From: JAAZAI01 sp050942875
GTDB taxonomy: Bacteria; Verrucomicrobiota; Kiritimatiellia; RFP12; UBA3636
Direction: 5' to 3'
Length of the DNA stretch: 14,280 nucleotides
Assembly (NCBI GenBank): GCA_050942875.1
Contig: JBMNOD010000088.1
Coordinates: forward strand, 1-14,280
Below the pieces are notes generated by a model. That model saw only the letters and a program-made list of their open reading frames with translations, had not been told where the DNA came from and ran no database searches. The translations under genes and the position numbers were made by a program. Positions within the stretch are counted from its first letter, which is position 1. Every line of letters starts with the position of its first letter. Below are positions 1 to 7,298 of the stretch, in pieces.

Positions 1-327
1 TTTGAAGAAGCAGCCCGCTCGCGCCCCTGAGCCGACTTCGACCAAATCTTCTCATAAACTGTTGCCAAGGAAGGGCTTAGACGAAACGGCAAAAAAAGGA
101 GCTTGACTCACCCACATACTTGTTTTTCGTGGCCATTCCCCGCCCGGCGAAGCCGCCGCGGCCGCGCCCCAATTCCGAGTTTCCTTATTGCAGTGAAAGC
201 ACTACACCAAATTCCCTTTCAATACGCATGACATAGGCAATGCCGGATTGGTCTGTTGCTTTTTCGACACACACCCTTTTTTTAGTGAGGAGAGCGTGGA
301 GAGGAGTTGGGGGTCGGATCGGCCGGA
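1..327. other. Gene-free stretch downstream of the operon, with one dispersed repeat copy
   Basis: I see no convincing gene here. The stretch follows the stop of the last operon gene on the minus strand. It contains a GC-rich repeat copy (129-176, listed separately) and a run of seven T at 277-283. That run reads as A in the direction of transcription, so it is not a terminator for the operon. No clear stem-loop followed by U residues was found after the stop, so where the operon transcript ends is unknown. Bases 1-120 are less GC-rich than the genes and hold nothing I recognise. Confidence 0.6.
129..176 (-). repeat. Dispersed GC-rich repeat, copy 1 (inverted relative to copy 2)
   Basis: This 48-base block matches the reverse complement of 11292-11339 at 47 of 48 positions by direct comparison. 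The single difference is a C/T. Weaker similarity continues on both sides, for example CTTGT before the core. The core contains CGGCGAAGCCG, which can form a small hairpin, and GCGGCCGC, a perfect palindrome. Copy 2 lies in a 69 bp element with terminal inverted repeats; this copy keeps the GTGGCCAT end but has lost the other end. It resembles a REP- or MITE-like intergenic element, but no transposase is present, so mobility is inference. Confidence 0.8.
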
Positions 328-1473
328 TCACTGGTGGAGGGCCAGCAGGGCGAAGTAGCGGATGCCCGTTTCGAGGAGCCGGTCGTCGAAGTCGTAGCCG
401 CCGGAGTGAAGCGGCGGCGAATCCCCCGCCCCGAGGAAGCTGAAGACGCCGCGGTGCGATTGGAGGAACCAGGAGAAGTCTTCGCTGCTCATCATGTGCT
501 CGGACAGCTCGTGGAAGGCGTCTTCGCCAAGATGCGTGGTCACGAGGTCGCGGACTTCGCGGTAGTCTTCCGCCCGGTTGACCAGAGGCGGGTACGGCGT
601 CGGGCAGGCGAATTCGCAGCGGACGGAGCGTCGCGCGGCGATCTGCCTGGCGGTGGCTTCGAAGTCGGCGACGAGCCGCCGGCCGCCGTCCGGGTCGAGG
701 AAGCGGACCGTTCCGCGCAGCTCGGCGCTGTCGGGGATCACGTTGCTGGAGTCCGCGCCGGCCGTGCAGGCGCAGAAGGTCAGCACGCGCCCGTCTCCGG
801 GCAGCTTGTTGCAGGCGTCGATGATCTCGGCCGCGCAGTCGATCGGGTTGATGGCGAGCTTGGGCATGGCGCCGTGGCCTCCTCGTCCGTGGAGCTTGAT
901 CGTGAAGGAGCCGGCGGCGGCCAGCAGGATGCCGGGCTTCGTGCAGATTTTCCCGTAGGGCTTGCCCGGCCAGTTGTGCAGGCCGGCGATGAAGTCCGGC
1001 GCGGGATCGCGGAGCGCGCCGGCGTCCAGCAGGTCTTTGCCCATCGCGACGATTTCCTCGCCGGGCTGGAAGAGGAAGCGCACGGAGCGGCGGACCCGGT
1101 CGCGCATGCCCGACAGGACGCGCGCGGCGCCGTAGAGCATGGCGGCGTGCCCGTCGTGTCCGCAGGCGTGCATCATGCCGGGGTGGGTGGAGCGCCACGG
1201 AGGCGTCCCGGTCTCCTCCAGCGGCAGGGCGTCCAGTTCGGCGCGCAGCGTCAGGTTGCGCCCCTTCCCGCGGTTCAGCAGCGCCACGACATCCGTCTGC
1301 AGGTACGGTTTTCGCACGTCGAGCCCCAGCGGCGCCAGCGCGTCGCGAATCCGGGCGGACGTCTTGTGTTCGTGGCCTGCGATTTCGGGCATTTGGTGCA
1401 ATGCGCGACGGAGTTCGATCACGTCGGGCATCGCCTCGGCGATTCTTGCGTCAAGTTCGGCATCCACCATCAT
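328..1473 (-). CDS. M20-family metal-dependent amidohydrolase (N-acyl amino acid/amino sugar deacylase-like)
   Basis: The 381-residue product is close to the usual length for the M20D amidohydrolase group (hippurate hydrolase, N-acetyl-diaminopimelate deacetylase), which hydrolyses amide bonds with a two-metal centre. Visible motifs are RRALHQMPE near residue 22, RAELDALPLEE near 77, HACGHDGH at 102-109 with Cys and His metal ligands, FQPGEE at 135-140 with the catalytic Glu, GLH at 164-166, GRGGHGAMP (dimerisation domain), NVIPDSAELRGTVR, SSEDF, and a C-terminal PLHSGGYDFDD. All key residues are present. There is no signal peptide, so it is cytoplasmic. I chose the ATG at 1473 because AAGGAG at 1483-1488 lies 9 bases upstream; a TTG at 1491 would put that site inside the gene. 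It is the last operon gene, 74 bases after its neighbour. An amide-deacylating role on an N-acyl sugar is inference from context. Confidence 0.9.
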   Translation of the reverse strand: MMVDAELDARIAEAMPDVIELRRALHQMPEIAGHEHKTSARIRDALAPLGLDVRKPYLQTDVVALLNRGKGRNLTLRAELDALPLEETGTPPWRSTHPGMMHACGHDGHAAMLYGAARVLSGMRDRVRRSVRFLFQPGEEIVAMGKDLLDAGALRDPAPDFIAGLHNWPGKPYGKICTKPGILLAAAGSFTIKLHGRGGHGAMPKLAINPIDCAAEIIDACNKLPGDGRVLTFCACTAGADSSNVIPDSAELRGTVRFLDPDGGRRLVADFEATARQIAARRSVRCEFACPTPYPPLVNRAEDYREVRDLVTTHLGEDAFHELSEHMMSSEDFSWFLQSHRGVFSFLGAGDSPPLHSGGYDFDDRLLETGIRYFALLALHQ

Positions 1474-1482
1474 GTCGTCAAT

Positions 1483-1488
1483 CTCCTT
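1483..1488 (-). promoter_or_regulatory. Ribosome binding site deciding the start of the M20 gene
   Basis: The minus strand reads AAGGAG followed by nine bases and then ATG ATG. It favours the ATG at 1473 over the in-frame TTG at 1491, which lies upstream of the site. Confidence 0.7.
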
Positions 1489-1547
1489 CAAAATTCAAAT
1501 GGAACGGTCGTGCGGCCGTCTGCGTGGCTTGCGCTCGGGGCCGGGGC

Positions 1548-2612
1548 TCAATCGGCGAGCCATTCCTCGAGGCGGGCCGCCACGAAGGCGTCGTCGTTCA
1601 GATCGGGGTGGGCCTCGCACACGCGCTGGATCTCGTCGGCCTGGCCCGGGGAGAGCGTTTCGTTTGGATCCAGGCACCAGATTCCTTCCAGCAGCCCTTG
1701 GCGCCGCAGGACTTCATGGAGCCCCGGGATGCAGCCGGCGAAGTTGTGCGCCGCGTCGAAAAAGGCCGCGTTGCAATCGGTGATCCGGATGGCGCGGGCG
1801 AGCAGTTCCTGCGGAACCGCCGCCTGGCCCTCGACGACGGCCCGGACTTCTTCAAGCAGCTCGACGGCCTTGCGAGTCCAGACCGACCAGTGGCCGAGCA
1901 GCCCGCCCCGGATTCGAAGCGTGCGCCCGTTGAACGCGAATTCCGAAAGCAGGTCGATCAGGATGTTGTCGTCGTTCCCCGTGTAGAGCGCGATGTCGTC
2001 CCGGCCGGATTCGGCGACCGCGCGCACGACGTCCAGGGTTCCGTAGCGGCTGAACGGCGCGATCTTGATGGCGAGGACGTTCTCGATTTCGACGAATCCG
2101 CGCCAGAACTCGAACGGGAGGATCCGCCCGCCGACGCCGGGCTGGAGGTAGAAGCCGATCAGCGGCAGCACCGTCGCCACGTCGCGGCAGTGGGCGAGCA
2201 TCGTTTCGACGGCGTCGTCCTTGAACGCCGCCAGCGAGAGGAGCGCGGCGTCGTAGCCGTTTTGCGCCTCGAAGGCGGCCTCGTGGAGCGCCTGGTCCGT
2301 CCGTCCGCACACGCCGCCGACCTTCAGGATCCGGCGCCCCCGCCGGGCGCACCATTCGTCGATGTAGCGCGATGTTTCGCGCAGCACCGTCTCGAAGAGG
2401 CCGATGCCCGGGTCGCGGATCGCGAACTGCGTGGAATGGACGCCCACCGCGACTCCGCCGGCGCCGGCGTCGATGAAGTAGCGCGTCAGGGCCCTGTGAT
2501 GTTTCGGAGAGAAGCGCCTGCGCGAATCAAGCGCCAGCACCTGGGCCGGGACCACCGTGCCGCGGCGCACCGCGCGCAAGACCTCCGGATGGATGTCGGA
2601 AACTCGCTTCAT
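1548..2612 (-). CDS. Dihydrodipicolinate synthase (DapA)-family aldolase/lyase
   Basis: This 354-residue protein belongs to the class I, Schiff-base-forming DapA/N-acetylneuraminate lyase TIM-barrel family. Members add pyruvate to, or release it from, keto acids. The Schiff-base lysine is K183 in LAIKIAPF. The tyrosine expected to relay protons is Y155 in IGFYLQPGVGG. The early AGAGGVAVGVHSTQF (about 50-64) takes the place of the GTTGE loop of true DapA, so lysine biosynthesis is unlikely. It is some 50 residues longer than typical DapA, mostly at the C-terminus. The ATG directly follows the TGA of the upstream SDR gene (TGAATG), with GGAAGG inside that gene's end as ribosome site, so the two are probably coupled. 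In this operon a 2-keto-3-deoxy-sugar acid aldolase role is plausible but inferred. Confidence 0.85.
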   Translation of the reverse strand: MKRVSDIHPEVLRAVRRGTVVPAQVLALDSRRRFSPKHHRALTRYFIDAGAGGVAVGVHSTQFAIRDPGIGLFETVLRETSRYIDEWCARRGRRILKVGGVCGRTDQALHEAAFEAQNGYDAALLSLAAFKDDAVETMLAHCRDVATVLPLIGFYLQPGVGGRILPFEFWRGFVEIENVLAIKIAPFSRYGTLDVVRAVAESGRDDIALYTGNDDNILIDLLSEFAFNGRTLRIRGGLLGHWSVWTRKAVELLEEVRAVVEGQAAVPQELLARAIRITDCNAAFFDAAHNFAGCIPGLHEVLRRQGLLEGIWCLDPNETLSPGQADEIQRVCEAHPDLNDDAFVAARLEEWLAD

Positions 2613-3659
2613 TCAAAACCTTCCGTTGCTGACTTCGAAATGCGTCGGTTTGCCGATCGACACGCCCCCGTTCATGATCCATTGGGCCTGGAGCCGTATC
2701 ATGTCGTCGAGCGGCATCTTGGGGCGGCCGAGAAGACGCGCCATTTTCGACGCGTCGCTGAGGTAGCATCGATCTCCGGGCTCGCCGGTGAAGAACACCT
2801 CGCGCCCCATGAGGCGGCCCATGTCGAGCGCGGCCTCCTCGACGCCGACCATGTCGAGCCCCGTCACGTTGAGAACGCCGGGCGGACTCTGGGCGAGTTC
2901 GAAAGCGCGCAGCGCGCAGGCATTGGCGTCCCCTTGCCAGATGACGTTGAAGTGGCTGACGGCGTTGTCAACGGCGCGGCCTTCCCAGACCGCCCGTCCG
3001 ATGTCGTGCAGGACGCCGTAGCGCAGGTCGTTTGCGTAGTTCAGGCGGAAGAGCAGCAGCTCGGTTCCGTATTCCCGCGCGTAGTGTTCGAGGACGCGTT
3101 CGCGTCCGAGGCACGATTGCGAATATTCGCCGATGGGATCGGGCGGGACCTCCTCGGAGCAGCCGCCCTCGTCGGCGCTGCGCAGCGGATAGACGCAGCC
3201 GGTCGAGAACGCGACGATCCTGCTGGCGTGGAAATGCTCCGCCACCCGCGCCGGGACGACGGTGTTCGTCGCCCAGGTCAGGGCCTCTCCGCCTTCCGTG
3301 CCGAACTTCCGTCCGGCGAGCAGCAGCACGTTTCGCGCGCGCGGCAGCGTTTCCACGGCGCCCGCGTCGAGGAGGTCGGCCTGCAAGGGCACGGCGCCGC
3401 AGGACTCCAGCTTGTCCCAGGCGGAGGGATCCGTGAATCGGCTGACGCCATAGACCGTCCTGGGCACGCGGGACTCCCGGACGGCGTTCACGGCCAACGA
3501 CGCCAGGGAAAGCCCTATTTTCCCCGTGGCGCCCAGGATGATCACGTCGCCGTCGAGGCGCTTCATCATTGCGACGAGATCCGGATCCGGAGTCGCGAGG
3601 ATGGAATCAAGCGCCGCTTCCATGGCGCATGCTCCGGGCGATGATTCAAATGGGCTCAT
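2613..3659 (-). CDS. NAD(P)-dependent epimerase/dehydratase (extended SDR) with atypical active site
   Basis: This is a 348-residue extended-type short-chain dehydrogenase/reductase. The nucleotide-binding loop GATGKIG is at residues 43-49, after a roughly 38-residue N-terminal extension, and FSTGCVYP at 151-158 carries the catalytic Ser/Thr. The catalytic tyrosine is Y179 in GEYSQSCLGRE, but the position four residues on, normally Lys in YxxxK, is C183. The rest of the fold looks intact (FRLNYAND, SHFNVIWQGDANA, LNVTG), so this is not decay. The ATG at 3659 overlaps the stop of the Gfo/Idh gene by four bases (ATGA). It has a good purine-rich site (GGAGAAAGGA) just upstream, which rules out longer in-frame starts inside the neighbour. 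Likely role: epimerisation, dehydration or redox of a sugar or nucleotide sugar; the substrate is unknown. Confidence 0.85.
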   Translation of the reverse strand: MSPFESSPGACAMEAALDSILATPDPDLVAMMKRLDGDVIILGATGKIGLSLASLAVNAVRESRVPRTVYGVSRFTDPSAWDKLESCGAVPLQADLLDAGAVETLPRARNVLLLAGRKFGTEGGEALTWATNTVVPARVAEHFHASRIVAFSTGCVYPLRSADEGGCSEEVPPDPIGEYSQSCLGRERVLEHYAREYGTELLLFRLNYANDLRYGVLHDIGRAVWEGRAVDNAVSHFNVIWQGDANACALRAFELAQSPPGVLNVTGLDMVGVEEAALDMGRLMGREVFFTGEPGDRCYLSDASKMARLLGRPKMPLDDMIRLQAQWIMNGGVSIGKPTHFEVSNGRF

Positions 3660-4573
3660 GGGCGGTCCTTTCTCCTCGGTTGCGTGGCCTCGCCGTTGTT
3701 GCTCCGGCTGCGGTTGGCGGCTTCGATGATGGCCACCACGTCCAGCATTTCGGCAGTCGGGACGAGCGGCCGGTTGCGTGGCAGCGTCTCCAGGAGCGCG
3801 TCGAGGAACGCCGCCTCCCAGGGCTTTCCGGCGTAGAGATCGACCGGCTCCGTGCCGGCGCGGCAGTGCAGCACCAGGCCGAATTTCGACGCGGCGCCCC
3901 GGACGCCGTGGTAGGAGGCGACCCGGCCGTCGTCCCAGACGGCGGTCAGCAGGTCGTGTCCGTCGGTGCGCACGCACCGCACCTCGCGGCACCCGGCGCC
4001 CATGGCCGCGACGAGCATCTCGACGCCGTGGCACCCGTACCAGAAAAGCCCCGGCTGGGAAGGCTGCTCGTCCATGGGGCCGTACGCGTCGCAGCCGACG
4101 ATGCTCTCGCGATCCCAGGCGATCGCCGCGGGCAGCTCCCCGGCGAACCTCAGCATGGAGCAGCTCGCCACCGTTGCGCCGGCCGAGTCAGCCAGGCGGA
4201 CGATCTCGTTTGCGTCGGCGAGCGATGTCGCAAGGGGCTTGTCGATGAAAACCGGCTTTCCGCGTGAGGCGATCCGTCGGTACAGCTCCAGGTGCGTTCG
4301 CCCGTCGACGGACGTGATGAAGACCAGGTCGGCATGATCGGCGACGGCTTCGGGCGTGTCGAGGATGCGCACGCCGTGCAGCTCCCGCAGCTCCCGGGTG
4401 AATCCCTCGACCCGGTTCCGGCTGAGCGGGACGTCGTCCGACCCTCCCGGCCAGCCGACCGCGATGCGCGCGCCGGGGTGGGGCGTGGGGCCGTTCAACA
4501 GCCGGGCGAAGGCGATCACGTGCGAGGTGTCGAGCCCGATCAGGCCGATGTCCAGGGGCGGGGCGGTCGTCAT
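3656..4573 (-). CDS. Gfo/Idh/MocA-family NAD(P)-dependent oxidoreductase
   Basis: This 305-residue oxidoreductase uses the Gfo/Idh/MocA plan: an N-terminal Rossmann domain and a C-terminal alpha/beta domain. The Rossmann start is DIGLIGLDTSH (8-18). DKP at 111-113 is the family's EKP-type motif, whose lysine is catalytic. H182 in YGCHGVEML fits the conserved catalytic histidine. At 305 residues it is shorter than many members (about 330-400). Such enzymes oxidise or reduce hydroxyls of sugars and cyclitols. The start at 4573 is inferred from the protein homology and the ATGA overlap with the DegT gene stop. No Shine-Dalgarno motif precedes it, so translation probably depends on coupling. Its own stop overlaps the next start the same way. 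No signal peptide is seen, so it is cytoplasmic. In the operon it probably makes the keto group used by the aminotransferase-type partner (inference). Confidence 0.88.
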   Translation of the reverse strand: MTTAPPLDIGLIGLDTSHVIAFARLLNGPTPHPGARIAVGWPGGSDDVPLSRNRVEGFTRELRELHGVRILDTPEAVADHADLVFITSVDGRTHLELYRRIASRGKPVFIDKPLATSLADANEIVRLADSAGATVASCSMLRFAGELPAAIAWDRESIVGCDAYGPMDEQPSQPGLFWYGCHGVEMLVAAMGAGCREVRCVRTDGHDLLTAVWDDGRVASYHGVRGAASKFGLVLHCRAGTEPVDLYAGKPWEAAFLDALLETLPRNRPLVPTAEMLDVVAIIEAANRSRSNNGEATQPRRKDRP

Positions 4574-5910
4574 GGCGCGGCGGCCCCCGATGCCGGCTTT
4601 CCATGGCGCATCAGCGCTTCCGCCTGGAGCGCGACCTTCCGGTAGGCCTCGGCGTACTTTTCGATCTCCTCGGGTTGGTCGTGCTTGAACCAGGGGACGC
4701 CGAAGGTGATCTCGGCGATTCGCTCCGACACGGGCAGGGCGCCAAGGCCCTGCCGGGTGTCCCGCTGGCCGAAGGCGACCGCCGTCGGGCGGCCTTGATG
4801 GAAGAGGTCGGCCTCGTGGAACACCGGATGCGGGTGCAGCGGGAAGTTCGCCCCCGGGCTGCACGCCTCCACGCCTTCGGCGCGGACGGCCTCGCAAAAC
4901 GTTTCGCACGGCAGCCCTCCCAGCTCCTCCTCGCGGTAGAGGCCGCGGGGGAAGTACCAGCATCCCATCGTGCTTCCCGAATCCCTGGGCGGACGGTGCG
5001 CGCGGATGCCGGGGACGCCTTCCAGCAGGTCCCAGAAGCGGTTCATCGCGCGCTGTATTTCCGCGATGCGCTCCGGGAAGTATTTGAGCTGCACGCGCCC
5101 CATGGCGGAGCACGTCTGGTTCATGCGGTGCTTGTGCCCGCCGATCGGGAGGCCGCGGAAGCGCGCCAGCTCGCCGTGGACGGCCGCCTCGGCCTTCGCG
5201 AAGCGGCTCGGGCCCCCGGTGCGCTCGTAATGGCCGAAGGCGATCGCCCGCTCGTAGATGTCGCGGTTGTCGGTGAGCAGCATGCCGGCTTCGCCGATGG
5301 CGAAGCCTTTGCCGGCCATCATGCTCAGGGCCGCGACGTCGCCGATCGTGCCGCACTGGCGGCCCTTGTAGAGCGCGCCGTGGGCGTGGGAGACGTCCTC
5401 GACGACCTTGACGCCGTTCCGCCTGGCGATTTCCATGATCGGATCCATGTCGCAGGGATGCCCGCCATAGTGGACGACGACGATCACCCGCGTGCGCGGG
5501 CCGATGCGGTGCTCGATGTCGGCGGGGTCGATGCACAGCGTCCTGGGGTCGATGTCGGCGAACTGCACCGTCGCGCCGAGGCCGAGAACCGATGTGCAGC
5601 TGGCCCAGTAGGTGATCGCCGGGCAGATGATGTCGTCTCCCGCGCCCACGCCGCATCCCCAGAACGCGCCGAACAGCGATGCGGTGCCGTTGCAGTACCC
5701 GAGCGCATGGCGCGATCCGACCCATGCCGCGTACTCCGCTTCGAAATTCTTGGTGATGTCGGTTCCCGACATGGCGCCGGCGCGCAGGACGTCCAGCACG
5801 GCCTGTTCGTCTTCCGCCGTGATGATCGGCCATTTGAACAGGGCGGGATTTGTCTCGGGGACCGCTTTGGGGCCGCCGAAGAGGGCCAGCTTCGATCTTG
5901 CCTGTGTCAT
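4570..5910 (-). CDS. DegT/DnrJ/EryC1/StrS-family PLP-dependent enzyme
   Basis: The 446-residue fold-type I PLP enzyme belongs to the sugar aminotransferase family DegT/DnrJ/EryC1/StrS. GTASLFGAF (75-83) is the phosphate-binding start. VVEDVSHAHGALYKGR (169-184) holds the Asp that pairs with the pyridine nitrogen (D172). K201 in MMAGKGFAIGEAGML is the expected internal aldimine lysine. It is longer than typical members (about 370-400), with extra sequence between the lysine loop and the C-terminus. A few family members are dehydratases rather than transaminases; the retained lysine argues for an aminotransferase, moving an amino group to or from a keto-sugar. The ATG at 5910 overlaps the ceramidase-like stop by four bases and has AGGAA about 8-10 bases upstream. 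Its pairing with Gfo/Idh and SDR genes is typical of amino-sugar metabolism. Confidence 0.9.
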   Translation of the reverse strand: MTQARSKLALFGGPKAVPETNPALFKWPIITAEDEQAVLDVLRAGAMSGTDITKNFEAEYAAWVGSRHALGYCNGTASLFGAFWGCGVGAGDDIICPAITYWASCTSVLGLGATVQFADIDPRTLCIDPADIEHRIGPRTRVIVVVHYGGHPCDMDPIMEIARRNGVKVVEDVSHAHGALYKGRQCGTIGDVAALSMMAGKGFAIGEAGMLLTDNRDIYERAIAFGHYERTGGPSRFAKAEAAVHGELARFRGLPIGGHKHRMNQTCSAMGRVQLKYFPERIAEIQRAMNRFWDLLEGVPGIRAHRPPRDSGSTMGCWYFPRGLYREEELGGLPCETFCEAVRAEGVEACSPGANFPLHPHPVFHEADLFHQGRPTAVAFGQRDTRQGLGALPVSERIAEITFGVPWFKHDQPEEIEKYAEAYRKVALQAEALMRHGKPASGAAAP

Positions 5911-7235
5911 GTCGTCTTCCTTTCTTCTTTCAGTTCCCGGGTGGTCGAGGCGAAAAGCGCCGCTGCGGTTTCAAGGACGGCTTTCTCGGATCCCTCGGCG
6001 AAGCCGGCGGGATACCAGAAGAACTTGTGCCAGTCGTAGCGCGGCTTGTCGCCGTCCTCGCGGCAGCTGGCGTCGGACGGCAGGTAGCCGGCGTAGCCGT
6101 TCGCATAGCCCGCGATGAAGAGGTTCTTGCAGTCCAGGCGTTCGCGCATGGCGAGCCCGACCGCCGCGAACAGCTCGCCCGGCACGGCCGCGATGGCGAC
6201 GTCGGGGCCCAGGCGCAGCATCTGCACCTCCCCTGGAATGAACGACGGCGCGGTGTTGTCGCGCAGTTGCGGCAGGATTCGCTCCTCCCAGGCGCAGTTT
6301 TCGCCTTTGGCGCGCTTTTCCTTCAGAATCCGCTCCACTTCCGCCGCGGAGGGCGGCGTCAGCAGCGGGAACCGCGCGTCCCCCGACGCGACGGCCAGGC
6401 GGCAGTCGCCCACGGGCTCGGACAGCTCGAACGCCTTGATCGCCTCGCCGGCCAGCGCGACCCCGTAGCGCTTCGCCGGGCCGTCGTCCTTGCCATAGCC
6501 GAAATCGAGCTTCCCCTCCTGGGTTCGCACCAGCCAGTTGACTTTCAAGTCGCCGCTGGCGCCGTTCATGAACTGCGCCTGGAAGTCCGGGCCGTACAAC
6601 TTCTCCAGGGCCGCCTGCATGTAGCCGGGGAAGTCGGCGGAGATGTGTTCGCCCCAGGTCGCGACGCTGGCGTGCGCGGCGTAGTTCACGATCGCGCAGA
6701 AGGGCCGGCCGGCCGCGTCGTCCATGCGCAGGACCGACAACGCGCGGTCGGCCGGCCCGTCGGGATTCGGCGCCCATTTCGCGCCGTCGGGCGTCGAAAT
6801 CCAGCGGTTGACGTTCAAATCGACGTGGCTTCGCCCCACGCGGACGCCGGCCTCGACCAGCCTTGAATCCGCCTCCGCCACGACGCCGGCGATCTTCGCG
6901 ACCAGCTCGTCCACGCGTTTGGGGTCGTACACCGCCGTCCCCCAGACGTCGCGCATCGGTGAACAGCCGCCGCCCGAATGGGTGTGGCTGGCCGCGAGGA
7001 GGATGTTCTCGGCGGGGATCCCGGTCTGCTTCTGCGCCAGCGCGCGCGCCTCCGCCACGACGCATTTGCCCAGCAGCAGAATGTCGATCGTGACAATGGC
7101 GGCTTTTTTCCCGCCGTCGTCCAGAACGAGCGCCTTTGCGTAGAGGTCGCTTCGGATTTCGCGTATGCGCTTGCCGTTCGAGCCGGGCGACCCGACCGGC
7201 GGCGTGATTTTGACTCTTGCCGTTCCTGCTCTCAT
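5907..7235 (-). CDS. Neutral/alkaline ceramidase-like hydrolase (ceramidase N-terminal domain family)
   Basis: The 442-residue protein matches the N-terminal domain of neutral/alkaline non-lysosomal ceramidases, zinc-dependent amidases. It opens with the typical AGTARVKITPPVG (3-15), then SHTHSGG (83-89) and NYAAHAS (184-190), which supply zinc-binding histidines, and ends with GYANGYAGYLPS. The family's GDVSPN hexapeptide, which carries the nucleophilic serine, reads GDLKVN at 228-233, so the serine is replaced by Lys. Full ceramidases also have a C-terminal domain, absent here. There is no signal peptide, unlike secreted ceramidases. I chose the ATG at 7235 because the homology begins there and AGGAAGG lies about 13 bases upstream; the only longer start is a TTG within a non-homologous stretch. 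It follows the lyase gene by 63 bases. It may be an amidase or esterase on another substrate rather than a ceramidase. Confidence 0.87.
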   Translation of the reverse strand: MRAGTARVKITPPVGSPGSNGKRIREIRSDLYAKALVLDDGGKKAAIVTIDILLLGKCVVAEARALAQKQTGIPAENILLAASHTHSGGGCSPMRDVWGTAVYDPKRVDELVAKIAGVVAEADSRLVEAGVRVGRSHVDLNVNRWISTPDGAKWAPNPDGPADRALSVLRMDDAAGRPFCAIVNYAAHASVATWGEHISADFPGYMQAALEKLYGPDFQAQFMNGASGDLKVNWLVRTQEGKLDFGYGKDDGPAKRYGVALAGEAIKAFELSEPVGDCRLAVASGDARFPLLTPPSAAEVERILKEKRAKGENCAWEERILPQLRDNTAPSFIPGEVQMLRLGPDVAIAAVPGELFAAVGLAMRERLDCKNLFIAGYANGYAGYLPSDASCREDGDKPRYDWHKFFWYPAGFAEGSEKAVLETAAALFASTTRELKEERKTT

Positions 7236-7298
7236 GTCTTTGTTTCTGCCTTCCTGTGATTTTCGTTGTCGCGCGGCCTTGGCGGCCGGCAAATTGTG

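Noticed and set aside
277..283. T7 run as terminator of the operon
   Set aside because: It is T on the plus strand and A in the direction of operon transcription, and no stem precedes it on either strand.
185..327. Short minus-strand coding stretch ending near 185 with an internal ATG
   Set aside because: It has no ribosome site of note and no recognisable family, and its length is within chance for this composition.
3660..4034. Longer start for the SDR gene at 4034
   Set aside because: The extra 125 residues are Arg-rich shadow sequence within the Gfo/Idh gene; the ATG at 3659 has a good ribosome site and the ATGA overlap.
4574..5833. Gfo/Idh gene starting far upstream as a 725-residue fusion
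   Set aside because: The upstream frame is a shadow of the DegT gene; homology begins at the ATG at 4573, which forms the ATGA overlap.
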